Positions 1 to 8,395 of a stretch of DNA of 48,813 nucleotides are shown here, piece by piece. The first letter of the stretch is position 1. Each line of letters begins with the position of its first letter. Origin of the DNA: Minisyncoccota bacterium (GTDB taxonomy: Bacteria > Patescibacteriota > Microgenomatia > PFEM01 > JAFGMK01); NCBI GenBank assembly GCA_016927565.1, contig JAFGMK010000006.1, forward strand, positions 101,942 through 150,754, in the 5' to 3' direction. The notes below the pieces were generated by a model. That model had not been told where the DNA came from. It ran no database searches and worked only from the letters and a program-made list of their open reading frames with translations. The translations under genes and the position numbers were made by a program.

Positions 1-375
1 CTTTTCACCTACTATCGGACGCTTTACTCTTTTTCCCGAAAAAAAATTAAGGGCATTAAAGAAATCCCCCTTCAGGCTTTCAGTCCGCTAAAACTTCCTC
101 TTTCACTGACAACAATCAGACTTCTGGGGGAAAATTTCTTTTACCGTTTTGTTCCTGGTCAAATCAATAACTTCTTAATTCACCCTTGGGAACTAACCGA
201 AGCCTGCCAAAAAAATCTTTCCTTTAGGGAAAAATTAGCTATGAACTCTCCTTTTTATCTTAATACCGGCCCCAAAGCTTTTACAATCCTGGAAAATCTT
301 TTAATATATCTTAAAACAGAAGGATACCACTTTATTACCTGCCAAGAATGGCCAATAAAACAAGCGGTTAACTAA
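1..375 (+). CDS. Polysaccharide deacetylase-like protein, C-terminal part
   Basis: The reading frame is open from the first base and stops at 373-375, so only the last 124 residues are present. The fragment contains FLIHPWEL followed by a segment with [17 protein letters not shown] and a terminal ITCQEW. That order of a His-Pro-Trp motif and a late helix plus 'G-x-x-F-x-T' strand is typical of the C-terminal part of NodB-type polysaccharide deacetylases (carbohydrate esterase family 4). The metal-binding N-terminal half lies outside the window, so the activity cannot be confirmed. It converges on recA and overlaps its end by 8 bp. Another envelope-related function is possible. Confidence 0.5.
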   Translation, partial: LFTYYRTLYSFSRKKIKGIKEIPLQAFSPLKLPLSLTTIRLLGENFFYRFVPGQINNFLIHPWELTEACQKNLSFREKLAMNSPFYLNTGPKAFTILENLLIYLKTEGYHFITCQEWPIKQAVN

Positions 376-1369
376 CAGATTTCACCTTTTGCCAAATTTC
401 TTTTTCCAGCCCGGCCATTACTTTCTTATTTTCCCTTAAAAAAAGCTTCGTTGCTTCCCGGCCCTGACCAATCACTTTGCCCTGATAACGGAAAAAAGCC
501 CCTGATTTGGCCAGAAGACCATGCTCCACTCCCAAGTCAACCAAATCACCCTCCCGCGAAATTCCGCCGACATTCATAATGTCAAACTCGGCTTCGCGAA
601 AGGGCGGAGCCAGTTTATTCTTTTTTATCCGGGCCCGATGGCGGGAACCAATGGCAATCTCGCCGTCTTTAATGGTGGCAATTTTTCTAAGATCTATTCT
701 AACTGAGGCATAAAACTTCAAAGCCAGACCACCCGGAGTCGTTTCCGGATTGCCAAACATCACTCCGATTTTGTGACGGATCTGGTTAGTAAAGACAACC
801 ACTGTTCTGGACTTTGAAATCGCCGAGGCTAATTTTCGTAAGGCCTGAGACATTAATCTTGCTTGAACTCCAACCATAGCATCGCCCATCTCGCCTTCGA
901 TTTCGGCCCGAGGTACTAAGGCCGCCACCGAGTCGATCACCACCACATCAATGGCGCCTGAACGGACTAAAGTCTCTACAATCTCCAGCGCCTGTTCGCC
1001 GGTATCAGGTTGGGAAATCAAAAGCTCGGAAAGATTAACCCCAATGCTCTCCGCCCGGGCCGGATCCAAAGCGTGTTCGGCATCAACAAAAGCGGCCACC
1101 CCGTCTGTCTTTTGTGCCTCCGCCACCACATGAAGAGCCAAAGTGGTTTTTCCTGAAGCTTCAGGTCCATAAATCTCACTTACTCTGCCTCGAGGCAAAC
1201 CGCCAATTCCTAAAGCTATATCTAAAGCCAAAGACCCGGTAGAAACTGCTGCTATTTTTTTCACTTCCGGCTTGTCCCCTAATTTCATAATGGCACCTTT
1301 GCCGTATTGTTTTTCAATTTGCTCCATTGCCATCTTGACAGCGGTTAGCTTTTTGGTGTCTTTTGTCAT
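368..1369 (-). CDS. recA: RecA recombinase
   Basis: RecA forms ATP-dependent filaments on single-stranded DNA for homologous recombination and SOS signalling. The 333-residue product has Walker [10 protein letters not shown] at about residues 68-76, Walker [11 protein letters not shown] at 142-151, loop L1 around EIEGEMGD at 156-163, and loop L2 with [20 protein letters not shown] near 195-214. The start is supported by an AAAGGAGGA ribosome binding site just upstream. The C-terminal tail is short and not strongly acidic, unlike E. coli RecA. No LexA-like box is obvious upstream. It is transcribed divergently from tRNA-Pro. Confidence 0.98.
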   Translation of the reverse strand: MTKDTKKLTAVKMAMEQIEKQYGKGAIMKLGDKPEVKKIAAVSTGSLALDIALGIGGLPRGRVSEIYGPEASGKTTLALHVVAEAQKTDGVAAFVDAEHALDPARAESIGVNLSELLISQPDTGEQALEIVETLVRSGAIDVVVIDSVAALVPRAEIEGEMGDAMVGVQARLMSQALRKLASAISKSRTVVVFTNQIRHKIGVMFGNPETTPGGLALKFYASVRIDLRKIATIKDGEIAIGSRHRARIKKNKLAPPFREAEFDIMNVGGISREGDLVDLGVEHGLLAKSGAFFRYQGKVIGQGREATKLFLRENKKVMAGLEKEIWQKVKSVS

Positions 1370-1427
1370 AAATCCTCCTTTGTTGATTTTATTCTGGCAT
1401 AAATTTTGCTAAAATTAAAGGAGGGAA

Positions 1428-1500
1428 CGGGGATTGGCGCAGCTGGTAGCGCGCGCGTATGGGGTACGCGAGGTCGCCGGTTCAAATCCGGCATCCCCGA
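1428..1500 (+). tRNA. tRNA-Pro, anticodon GGG
   Basis: A full cloverleaf can be folded by eye. The acceptor strand CGGGGAT (1428-1434) pairs with ATCCCCG (1493-1499). The D stem is GCGC/GCGC. The anticodon stem CGCGT/ACGCG encloses loop ATGGGGT with anticodon GGG at 1461-1463. The T stem GCCGG/CCGGC encloses TTCAAAT. The discriminator is A, as usual for proline, and CCA is not encoded. It reads the CCC codon. Confidence 0.96.
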
Positions 1501-1555
1501 CTAAGCTAGACAGTGAGTGTTTGAATTTGGAAGGGAATACGAATAGATAAAAACA

Positions 1556-1669
1556 ATGAAAAGCGAAATCATAAATTTTGGAAAGCAACTCCGCGAAGCC
1601 CGCTTAAAAATAGAATTCACGAATGTCTGGGTGATCATACCCGACCCGGGTCTTAGGAAAGGAGATTAG
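1556..1669 (+). CDS. Possible 37-residue ORF
   Basis: Within the 244-bp gap between tRNA-Pro and the DUF192 gene there is one ATG-initiated frame of 37 codons. It starts MKSEIINFGKQLREAR. The 'FGKQLREAR' stretch faintly resembles the first helix of Xre-type helix-turn-helix proteins, so it could be a remnant of such a regulator. No clear ribosome binding site is visible and no domain is complete. The rest of the gap shows nothing I can name. Confidence 0.15.
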   Translation: MKSEIINFGKQLREARLKIEFTNVWVIIPDPGLRKGD

Positions 1670-1744
1670 ATTAAAAGTCCAAAAGGCGTATAGCCTGTGC
1701 AAAAGTTGTCTTTTAGATCTGGAAAGAGTTATTATTTAAATTAG

Positions 1745-2227
1745 ATGTCTGAACAAAGTAAAGTTAAAAAAATCCCCTGGTCAACGCTGATTCCGATTAC
1801 AGCTTTGGCTGTTTTTGTTTTAAGCCTGAATCTGATAAAAAAATTTCGGACTGCCTCTCAAGACAGCCAGTTTATAATGATTAACGGCCAAAAAATCTTC
1901 GTAGAAATCGCCGACACACCGGAAAAAATCGGCCAAGGCCTTTCCAATCGCGAATCGATGCCTGAAAATCAGGGAATGCTTTTTATTTTTAAGCAATCAG
2001 CGGTTCGGCCTTTCTGGATGAAGGAAATGAAATTTGACCTTGACTTCGTTTTTATCAAAGATAAAAAAGTGATTGATCTGGCAACAGATATTCCCAGACC
2101 GGCTGACAACCGACTACCGACAGTCATCATTGCCAAGGCCGATTTCGACCAGGCTCTTGAAGTTAACAGCGGTACGATTAAAAAGCTGGGAATAGAAATC
2201 GGCCAGGAAGTAACTTTCAGGAAGTAG
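1745..2227 (+). CDS. DUF192 family membrane-anchored protein
   Basis: The 160-residue protein has one N-terminal transmembrane segment at about residues 13-30, then a DUF192 domain. Family motifs are visible in order: VEIADTPEKIGQGLSNRESMP (53-73), a GMLFIF strand, RPFWMKEMKFDLDFVFI (88-104) and the closing ALEVNSGTIKKLGIEIG. DUF192 proteins are small beta-rich, usually exported proteins of unknown biochemical function. The anchor implies the domain is displayed outside the membrane. There is no strong Shine-Dalgarno sequence before the ATG. The gene appears to stand alone. Confidence 0.85.
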   Translation: MSEQSKVKKIPWSTLIPITALAVFVLSLNLIKKFRTASQDSQFIMINGQKIFVEIADTPEKIGQGLSNRESMPENQGMLFIFKQSAVRPFWMKEMKFDLDFVFIKDKKVIDLATDIPRPADNRLPTVIIAKADFDQALEVNSGTIKKLGIEIGQEVTFRK

Positions 2228-2240
2228 CTTTTCCAAAAAT

Positions 2241-2266
2241 AGTTCAATGATTCAGTTCATTGAACT
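2241..2266. terminator. Hairpin after the DUF192 gene
   Basis: A perfect 10-bp inverted repeat (AGTTCAATGA, six-base loop, TCATTGAACT) begins 14 bp after the DUF192 stop. There is no long T-run, only AAAA on the plus strand, so termination is plausible but not certain. The remaining gap up to 2502 holds two weaker hairpins, near 2297-2319 (ACCCG/CGGGT) and near 2330-2345 (CTTTAAT/ATTAAAG). Confidence 0.35.
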
Positions 2267-2502
2267 AAAATTCAGCTGGTCAATCCTCCTCTTAAGACCC
2301 GCCATTGGCGACGGGTTTATCAGAGGCGCTTTAATAAATTAAAGTTTCTATTGAGCTTTTTGCGTTAATGAAGCAAGATGATCAAGATCGGCCAGTTCGC
2401 TGGAGGACAAGAAATGAAAACGGCCACAAGCAGAATCCTGAAATAAACTTTCTGAAGTTGCGGCTAAACTGCTATACCCAACCTGATATCTCGCAGGAAA
2501 AA

Positions 2503-4758
2503 TTAACCTTTAAAATAATCTTTTAAGTAACGGCCGGTAATTGACAACTTGTTTTTGCTAACCTCCTTCGGAGTTCCTAAGGCAACAATCTCCCCTCCCT
2601 GCTCGCCCCCACCCGGACCTAAATCAACCAGCCAATCGCACTGGGCAATAACCTGGAGGTTGTGCTCAATCACAATCACCGTATTGCCCTCATCAACCAA
2701 TTTATTCAAAACTTCCAAAAGCTTGCCTATATCAGCCAAGTGGAGACCGGTGGTTGGTTCATCCAGGATATAAATTTGGCCTTTTTTTCTTAGCTGACTA
2801 ATCAGTTTTATCCGTTGAGCTTCGCCGCCGGAAAGGGTAGTTAAAGGCTGGCCCAATTCAAGATAATCCAGGCCGACTCGCTCTAAAAGAACCAATCTCT
2901 CTTTAATCCTTTCGTTTTCAAAATAATTTTTCGCCTCCGAAGCAGTCATCTTTAAAATATCAGCGATATTTCTACCCTGATGTTTAATCTTTAAAACTTC
3001 CTCACGATATCTTTGACCTTGACAGCGAGAACAGGTTATAACAACAGCTTCTAAAAAATTCATATCAATTTTCTTGACTCCCAGCCCTTGACATTGGGGG
3101 CAAGCTCCCCGAGAGTTAAAACTGAATAGGCCCGGCTGCCGGCCGGTTTTCAGAGCAAACTCTTGGCGGATAAGATCAAAAACCTTAATGTAAGTCGCCG
3201 GGTTAGAGCGGCTCATCCGGCCAACACTTTTTTGATCAACAACAACAGCTTCAGGATGGTCGCTGGCAAAACAATCGTTAATAAGGGTACTTTTACCGGA
3301 ACCGGCAACCCCGCTGACTCCAACAAAGACTCCCAGGGGGATATTAAGAGAAACATTTTTTAAATTGTGAAGAGAAGCATTATTTATTGACAAACTACCT
3401 CGGGGTCGGCGGTAATCTCCTTTGATCTTAGCTGTTTCCTTTTTTAGCCACAAACCAGTAATTGACTCAGGGCAATTTTTAAGACCGGCAACCTGACCTT
3501 GATAAACCAGCCGCCCGCCGAACCTGCCCGAACCAGGACCCAGATCAATAATCTGATCCGCAATTTTAATGATGGCCGGGTCGTGTTCGACAACGAAAAC
3601 AGTATTGCCTTTTTCTTTTAATTTTTTCAGAATCCCAATCAATTGAGTCATATCCTGGGAATGGAGGCCAATACTCGGTTCGTCCAGAATATAGATTTGT
3701 TCAATTAAATTACTCCCAAGCTGACGGGCCATTTTCACCCGCTGGGATTCTCCGCCGGACAAGCTATTAACGGACCGATCAAGGCTGAGATAACCAACGC
3801 CAATCTCAATCAAGTGAGAAAGACTCTCTTTTATTTTGACAACAATCGGATCGGCCAGAGGGTCAAAAATTTTTTTAAAAAAGGGCGGGAGGCGAATTAA
3901 TGGCAAAGCGACTAACTCGGGCAAAGTTTTACCAGCGACTTTAACTATCCGGGCCTTCTCGGTAAGCCGGGAACCGCCACAATCATCACAAGGAGCGCTT
4001 TTAAAGAACTTTGTTTCCCGATCCGAGGAGGAAAGCAGTAAGCCTCTTTTGTCCAATCGGCGTCTTTTAATGCCGGTTACAATCCCCTCAAAACTGTAGT
4101 GCTGAACAAAGCCCTTATCATCTTTTCCTGTCAACGGCACTGATTCGGAGAATAAAAGCTTATTTATCTCTTCTTGAGAGAAGTTTTTTAAGGGCCGGTC
4201 CATTTCGAAAAGACCACTAACCCTGAGAATGCTCCATCGGCGGCCGGCAACAGCGTATTCTGAATGTCTGATTGCTCCTTGATTAAGAGTTTTTTCCCAG
4301 TCTATAAGCCGATCTTGATTCACTACCAGCTTTTCTCCCAAACCCCGGCAAGTCGGGCACATCCCCTCGGCTGTATTAAAGGAGAACAAAGTTGAATCAC
4401 CAATTCTTGGCTGGCCACACCGGGAATACAAAAGTCTTAGATAGGTATAAATTTCGGTCACTGTTCCGACGGTTGATCTCAAATTTTGGCCCAATTTCTT
4501 TTGATCAATCATAATCGCCGGCGATAAATTGCAAATCTCGTCAACCTTGGGCCGGGAAAAAACGGGCAGTCTTTTACGGGCAAAAACACTTAAAGACTCC
4601 AAATACTGGCGCTGGGCTTCGGCGTAAATCGTATCAAAAACTAAAGACGATTTTCCCGATCCTGATAAACCGGTGAAAACGACCAGCCGGTTGCGCGGAA
4701 TCTCAAGAGTGAGGTTTCTCAGGTTGTTTTGGCAAGCATTTCTAATCTTGATCTTCAT
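2503..4758 (-). CDS. Short UvrA-like ABC ATPase (drug-resistance or UvrA2-type)
   Basis: The product is about 751 residues, against roughly 940 for canonical UvrA. Both ABC ATPase halves are complete: Walker [10 protein letters not shown] near residue 30 and GVAGSGKST in the second half, signatures LSGGES and LSGGEA, and Walker B runs [10 protein letters not shown] and [10 protein letters not shown]. Cys pairs CPTC, CDDC, CPQC and CSRC mark zinc-finger-like loops. The shortened first half suggests that the UvrB-binding/insertion region is reduced, as in UvrA2 and the antibiotic self-resistance protein DrrC. I chose the ATG at 4758 because homology begins there; an in-frame TTG at 4797 lies inside the -35 box. 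The divergent MerR/GyrI regulator supports a drug-responsive role. Confidence 0.85.
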   Translation of the reverse strand: MKIKIRNACQNNLRNLTLEIPRNRLVVFTGLSGSGKSSLVFDTIYAEAQRQYLESLSVFARKRLPVFSRPKVDEICNLSPAIMIDQKKLGQNLRSTVGTVTEIYTYLRLLYSRCGQPRIGDSTLFSFNTAEGMCPTCRGLGEKLVVNQDRLIDWEKTLNQGAIRHSEYAVAGRRWSILRVSGLFEMDRPLKNFSQEEINKLLFSESVPLTGKDDKGFVQHYSFEGIVTGIKRRRLDKRGLLLSSSDRETKFFKSAPCDDCGGSRLTEKARIVKVAGKTLPELVALPLIRLPPFFKKIFDPLADPIVVKIKESLSHLIEIGVGYLSLDRSVNSLSGGESQRVKMARQLGSNLIEQIYILDEPSIGLHSQDMTQLIGILKKLKEKGNTVFVVEHDPAIIKIADQIIDLGPGSGRFGGRLVYQGQVAGLKNCPESITGLWLKKETAKIKGDYRRPRGSLSINNASLHNLKNVSLNIPLGVFVGVSGVAGSGKSTLINDCFASDHPEAVVVDQKSVGRMSRSNPATYIKVFDLIRQEFALKTGRQPGLFSFNSRGACPQCQGLGVKKIDMNFLEAVVITCSRCQGQRYREEVLKIKHQGRNIADILKMTASEAKNYFENERIKERLVLLERVGLDYLELGQPLTTLSGGEAQRIKLISQLRKKGQIYILDEPTTGLHLADIGKLLEVLNKLVDEGNTVIVIEHNLQVIAQCDWLVDLGPGGGEQGGEIVALGTPKEVSKNKLSITGRYLKDYFKG

Positions 4759-4766
4759 AACTCGGA

Positions 4767-4797
4767 AGTATAAACTATGACGTAATGTTAGAGTCAA
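4767..4797 (-). promoter_or_regulatory. MerR-type promoter with 19-bp spacer
   Basis: Reading the minus strand, a -35 box TTGACT (4797-4792) is separated by exactly 19 bp from a -10 box TATACT (4772-4767). The long spacer is the hallmark of promoters that MerR-family activators untwist. Inside the spacer an imperfect dyad runs AAC...ACGT...GTT. The expected start of transcription falls near 4760, only about two bases before the ATG at 4758. The UvrA-like mRNA would therefore be nearly leaderless, consistent with its missing Shine-Dalgarno sequence. Confidence 0.7.
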
Positions 4798-4807
4798 GGA
4801 TTAGTTT

Positions 4808-5605
4808 ATGATGCTGAAAACTAAAGCCTTTGCCCAGCTTTGCGATACTACCAAAAGGACAATTATTTACTATGATGAGATCGGCCTCTTAAAACCTTTC
4901 CGCCGGCAGGGGTTCTACCGGCTTTATCAACCCCGACAAGTTTTAAAATATCAAAAGATTTACCTGCTAAAGTCTTTTGGCTTGTCCCTGCTTGAGATCA
5001 AAAAACATCTACCCTCCAACCGGAATCTGCTTGGAATGTTTTCTGAAAAAGAGAAAACTTTAAAAAACAAAAAAGAGGTCTTAGAAAAACGATTGGCCAA
5101 AATTAAAGAATTTACTACCAACCTTAAAAAGGGATTGCCCCTGATAGTTCCCAAGATCAAGGAAATTCAGCCTTATTCCTTTTACGCCTTGGAAAAATCT
5201 GGCCGCTATGCTGATATTTCCAGCCACCAGAAAGAAATTTTCGGAATGATCGGGGACTTTAAGTTTAAGCATGTCGGTTTAACCGTTTTCTACGATGAAG
5301 GCTATACTCCTCATCAAGCAAGGATGACAACCGGAGTATTGATTAAATCAAATAAAATAAAGAACTTCCCGGGAATAAAAATTATCAAAGTTCCCCGACA
5401 CCAAGCAATTGCTTATACTCATATCGGCTCATACAAGTATCTCTCTTACATTTGGCAATTTTTAAATCTTTTTTTCAAAAAAGAAAAATACCAACACCAC
5501 CCGCAGCTATTTGACCGGGAATTTTACATTGTTAATGGTGCCGGGAATAGGAACGAAGAAAATTTAGTAACTGAGTTGGTAATTCCAATCTTACCTAAGA
5601 ATTAA
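4808..5605 (+). CDS. MerR-family regulator with GyrI-like effector domain
   Basis: The N-terminal part (residues about 3-70) is a MerR winged helix: AQLCDTTKRTIIYYDEIGLL, then a wing with FYRLY. A dimerisation helix follows at roughly 75-110. The C-terminal half (about 120-265) matches the GyrI-like/BmrR effector-binding domain, with AIAYTHIGSY, a late FYIVNG and the closing LVTELVIPI. Such proteins sense lipophilic cations or drugs and activate a neighbouring resistance gene. AAGGA seven bases before the ATG at 4808 supports the start. It is divergent from the UvrA-like gene and presumably controls it. Confidence 0.88.
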   Translation: MMLKTKAFAQLCDTTKRTIIYYDEIGLLKPFRRQGFYRLYQPRQVLKYQKIYLLKSFGLSLLEIKKHLPSNRNLLGMFSEKEKTLKNKKEVLEKRLAKIKEFTTNLKKGLPLIVPKIKEIQPYSFYALEKSGRYADISSHQKEIFGMIGDFKFKHVGLTVFYDEGYTPHQARMTTGVLIKSNKIKNFPGIKIIKVPRHQAIAYTHIGSYKYLSYIWQFLNLFFKKEKYQHHPQLFDREFYIVNGAGNRNEENLVTELVIPILPKN

Positions 5606-5640
5606 GAAGTTTATTGTCTTAAAACAAAGTTTTTTAAAAT

Positions 5641-6810
5641 ATGCGACAATCGCACACCTGGACGGATAAAGATATTTTATTTGTCTATCTTAAAGGGAAA
5701 AATCCCTACGAAATCGGTTACGAACAGGGACGACTTTTAAAGACGGAAGTTGAAAGCGAGGTAGAATGGATTAAAAAATTTTTTAATCTCTTTCTTACCC
5801 CTCTTTTCGGGCCTTTAACATTCAGAGTCTTAGAATGTTTCTCCAAAAAATTATCGGAAAGATTCTCTAAAGAGTCTATCGAAGAAATTAGAGGGATGGC
5901 TGACGGAAGTGGCCAAAAATTTAAAACGGCGATTTTGGCAAATACGATTTTTGATATCACTTCCAAAATTCCGAACTTTTTGAATGCTAATTTCTGCTCA
6001 GGTTTCTTAACTTATCTTGAAAAATCAAATGAAGTTATCATGGGTAAAAATAGCGATGTCTCTCCGCAAAACGCAGAATTATTTGCCAATCATAAAGCAA
6101 TGATCATTTATGACTGCAAATGGTTAGAAAATAAGTATCTTACTCCCAGCTACGGATTGGCCTTAATTGGCGATTCTTTCATTTTTGAAAATGGTCTGAG
6201 TATTGGTTTCATGGGCGGCGGCTTTACTTATGTGGCTAGATATGACCTCAAAAAGACTTTTTTTTCGGAATTAGTTAAACGATTAACCAGAGCTGACGGA
6301 AATATAAGCAAGACAATAAAGATTTTAAAAAAACAGAAGCCGATGAAGCCTTTTGTGCCGATTGTGACCGATGGTACCAAAAAGAATTCTTTTGCTTTCG
6401 AAGTTTCCAGTTCAAAATATCAAAAGCATCATCTAAGAAAAATGAATGACTGCCTGGTACAAACCAATCACCTCCTTTGCCAAGATTTAATTGATGACCA
6501 TTACCGAAAAAAATATTCCAAAGATCATCACTATCTTGGCTCTGTTTGGCGTCAAAAAAACATTGAAAAAGAAGTCAAAAAAATTACTAATTTAAAAGAG
6601 GCAACCCGGATTTTGGAAATACACGAAAAGACCATGGATCAAAACAAAGGCTCAATTTCTAATTTAGGAACCGTTCATTCCTTTGTTTATTCTGCCAAAC
6701 AAAAAAAGCTCCTGATTGCCAACGGCAGGAAGGCGCCAGTAGCCTTCTCTGGTAAGTGGGTCGAGTTTAATTTGGATGATATTTTCAATCATAAGAGTTT
6801 TTCATCCTAG
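5641..6810 (+). CDS. C45-type autoproteolytic acyltransferase/hydrolase (Ntn hydrolase)
   Basis: The 389-residue protein resembles the peptidase C45 / acyl-CoA:6-aminopenicillanic-acid acyltransferase family. The pro-region has YEIGYEQGRLLK near residues 23-34 and an EEIRGMADG helix. The likely nucleophile is Cys119 in NFCSGF, followed by IMGKNSDV, which corresponds to the family's 'G-x-N-x-D' strand. If processed like its relatives, the chain is cut before Cys119. Members cleave or form amide bonds, and the natural substrate cannot be read from sequence. No signal peptide is evident. It follows the MerR gene by 35 bp on the same strand. Confidence 0.7.
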   Translation: MRQSHTWTDKDILFVYLKGKNPYEIGYEQGRLLKTEVESEVEWIKKFFNLFLTPLFGPLTFRVLECFSKKLSERFSKESIEEIRGMADGSGQKFKTAILANTIFDITSKIPNFLNANFCSGFLTYLEKSNEVIMGKNSDVSPQNAELFANHKAMIIYDCKWLENKYLTPSYGLALIGDSFIFENGLSIGFMGGGFTYVARYDLKKTFFSELVKRLTRADGNISKTIKILKKQKPMKPFVPIVTDGTKKNSFAFEVSSSKYQKHHLRKMNDCLVQTNHLLCQDLIDDHYRKKYSKDHHYLGSVWRQKNIEKEVKKITNLKEATRILEIHEKTMDQNKGSISNLGTVHSFVYSAKQKKLLIANGRKAPVAFSGKWVEFNLDDIFNHKSFSS

Positions 6811-6823
6811 AAGCGGATTTTTT

Positions 6824-7153
6824 ATGCAGACTTACTACCAGGGCGTGATTTGGACAAACCATGCCTTGCAACGCCTAAGAGAAAGAAAAATCAGTCAAAG
6901 TGATGCCTGGTACACTTTTCGGCGGCCGGATAATTCGAGAAAAGGAAAATCGGCCGGTTCGCGATGTTTTTACAAAACCTACGGCAATCAAAGAATTGAA
7001 GTGGTAGCGAAAAAAAATGAAAAAGCAGAATGGGTGATCCTTTCCTGTTGGTCAAAAATAATCGGCACCGGCAAACCTATTTTTACTCAACCGCAGGGTT
7101 TATTCGGAAAAATAATAAAGAACCTGTTAAATATCCTAATGAATAAAAATTGA
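6824..7153 (+). CDS. DUF4258 domain protein
   Basis: From the ATG at 6824 the product is 109 residues. TNHALQRLRERKISQSDAW followed by a 'PDN' turn and IEVVAKKN matches the DUF4258 pattern (helix with H and R-x-R-x-I-S, then a short beta sheet). This fold is related to RelE/HigB-like small toxins, but most members are uncharacterised. An upstream in-frame ATG at 6776 overlaps the preceding gene and adds 16 residues with no domain match, so I prefer 6824. No antitoxin-like partner is seen next to it. Confidence 0.65.
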   Translation: MQTYYQGVIWTNHALQRLRERKISQSDAWYTFRRPDNSRKGKSAGSRCFYKTYGNQRIEVVAKKNEKAEWVILSCWSKIIGTGKPIFTQPQGLFGKIIKNLLNILMNKN

Positions 7154-7224
7154 GGCCCCAATAAACCGGCAACATCCTGAAGCAAAATACCGATGCCGGA
7201 CCGGCAAAAAACATTGTCGGCGAA

Positions 7225-7536
7225 TTATTTTTCTACACACCTGTCATCAACGCATTCGCAGTTAATCCCAGCAGCATCCTCGCTGCCCCCGCATTTGTCA
7301 ACAAAATTTAAATTTACACAGCCGCACTTTTCAGTATAGGCACAAGTCGCCAAATCAACAGTTGAGTCGCACTTTTGCTTATCAACCCCAGCATTATCAC
7401 AAATATGATCACAACAGCTAAAGCAATCAGGTTTCTCCCTGCGGCACTTTTCGCAAGACGTCTTTTGGCTGCAGCTTATTAAAAGAACAGTTAAAACAGC
7501 CAAGCATCCGAAAATTAAAAAAATTTTAAGCTTCAT
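7225..7536 (-). CDS. Small Cys-rich lipoprotein
   Basis: The 103-residue product has a lysine start, a hydrophobic stretch and the lipobox LISC at about residues 19-22, so it should be lipidated and surface-anchored. The mature part carries about 18 cysteines, including CEKC, CFSCC and CECVDDRC, suggesting a disulfide-locked or metal-binding mini-domain. An AAAGGGG ribosome binding site precedes the ATG. I do not recognise the family. It is flanked by convergent DUF4258 and stands alone. Confidence 0.65.
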   Translation of the reverse strand: MKLKIFLIFGCLAVLTVLLISCSQKTSCEKCRREKPDCFSCCDHICDNAGVDKQKCDSTVDLATCAYTEKCGCVNLNFVDKCGGSEDAAGINCECVDDRCVEK

Positions 7537-7739
7537 ATTGCCCCTTTCGTCTGATACCTTACCTTTTCTGACTGCAGATAAACCGACTCTGATTTCATTT
7601 AATGTTCCGGCCTGGCCGACATTGCGGAGCCCAACTTATAATAACATATTAACCTGGGGTCACAAGAGGTAAGCAAAATTAATTTCGCATAACCCGTTAT
7701 ATTAGACGAACTACTTTCTTAATAATTGCTGAGATTGTT

Positions 7740-7860
7740 GAATAAAAATTTTCTCGCCGTCACCCTGGGCGGAAAGAAGAATCCCCGGCTTGAAACCAAA
7801 GGGATCCGGCCTCTGAATGACAGGGCGGGGATTCTTCGGCTTTTAGCCTCAGAATAACGA
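7740..7860. repeat. Dispersed intergenic repeat, copy 1
   Basis: This stretch matches the reverse complement of 41653-41796. Shared blocks include AATAAAAATTTTC, GAAGAATCCCCGGCTTGAA, CCAAAGGGATC, GGCCTCTGAATGAC and GGCGGGGA. The element contains head-to-head GAATCCCC and GGGGATTC arms, so it can fold into a hairpin. The rest of the 7537-7936 gap shows no gene I can support. Confidence 0.75.
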
Positions 7861-7936
7861 GCAGCTAAAATATTATCCAATAACCTCAGTAATATAAATT
7901 GACTGTTATGCGGATAACAGCTATTATTTATCCCGA

Positions 7937-8395
7937 TTGCATTTTAGTACTTTCCCAACCAGTTGTCGCAAAAAAAAACTAGAATTAACGAGGCAAAGAA
8001 ATTACCGCTCAAAGGCCGCGCCGATTATTCATCTCAAACAAGCCAAAGGGCAGAAAAACAGAGTCAGTATTTTACCGGCAGAATCTGTTGACAGTTTTAA
8101 AAAACTTATCGCAGGAAAAGCGGATAAAGACTTCGTCTTTGAAAGTGAAACAGGCGGAAAATCAACAACCCGGACTGCCCAAAAATTATTTGAAAATTCT
8201 TTAGAAAAAACCGGAATTAAAAAGAAAGCAACCTTTCGTAGCTTATGGTATAGTTTCGCTAACCACTTGCTGAAAAACGGAGTTGATGTAAGATATGTTC
8301 AGGGAATTGCTCGGCCAGCAAAACATCAGAACGTCCCGGCAATATGCAAAGGCAAAATTAACCCTAGTTTTGCAAATATCAAAAGGCCGTTATGA
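7937..8395 (+). pseudogene. Decayed tyrosine recombinase (XerC/D-type integrase), C-terminal remnant
   Basis: From about residue 27 the frame follows the catalytic domain of tyrosine recombinases: IIHLKQAKGQKNR, ILPAES, FESETGGKSTTRTAQKLFE, then FRSLWYSFANHLLKNGVDVRYVQ and finally NPSFANIKRPL. The catalytic box that should read H-x-x-R reads R-x-x-W, the later 'LGH' reads ARP, and no Y-T-H tyrosine motif survives. The N-terminal DNA-binding domain is absent. It is therefore a relic. Its last codons overlap the murB start by 4 bp. Confidence 0.75.

Noticed and set aside
4759-4797. TTG start giving a 764-residue UvrA-like protein
   Set aside because: The extra 13 codons lie in the MerR-type promoter, and homology starts at the ATG at 4758.
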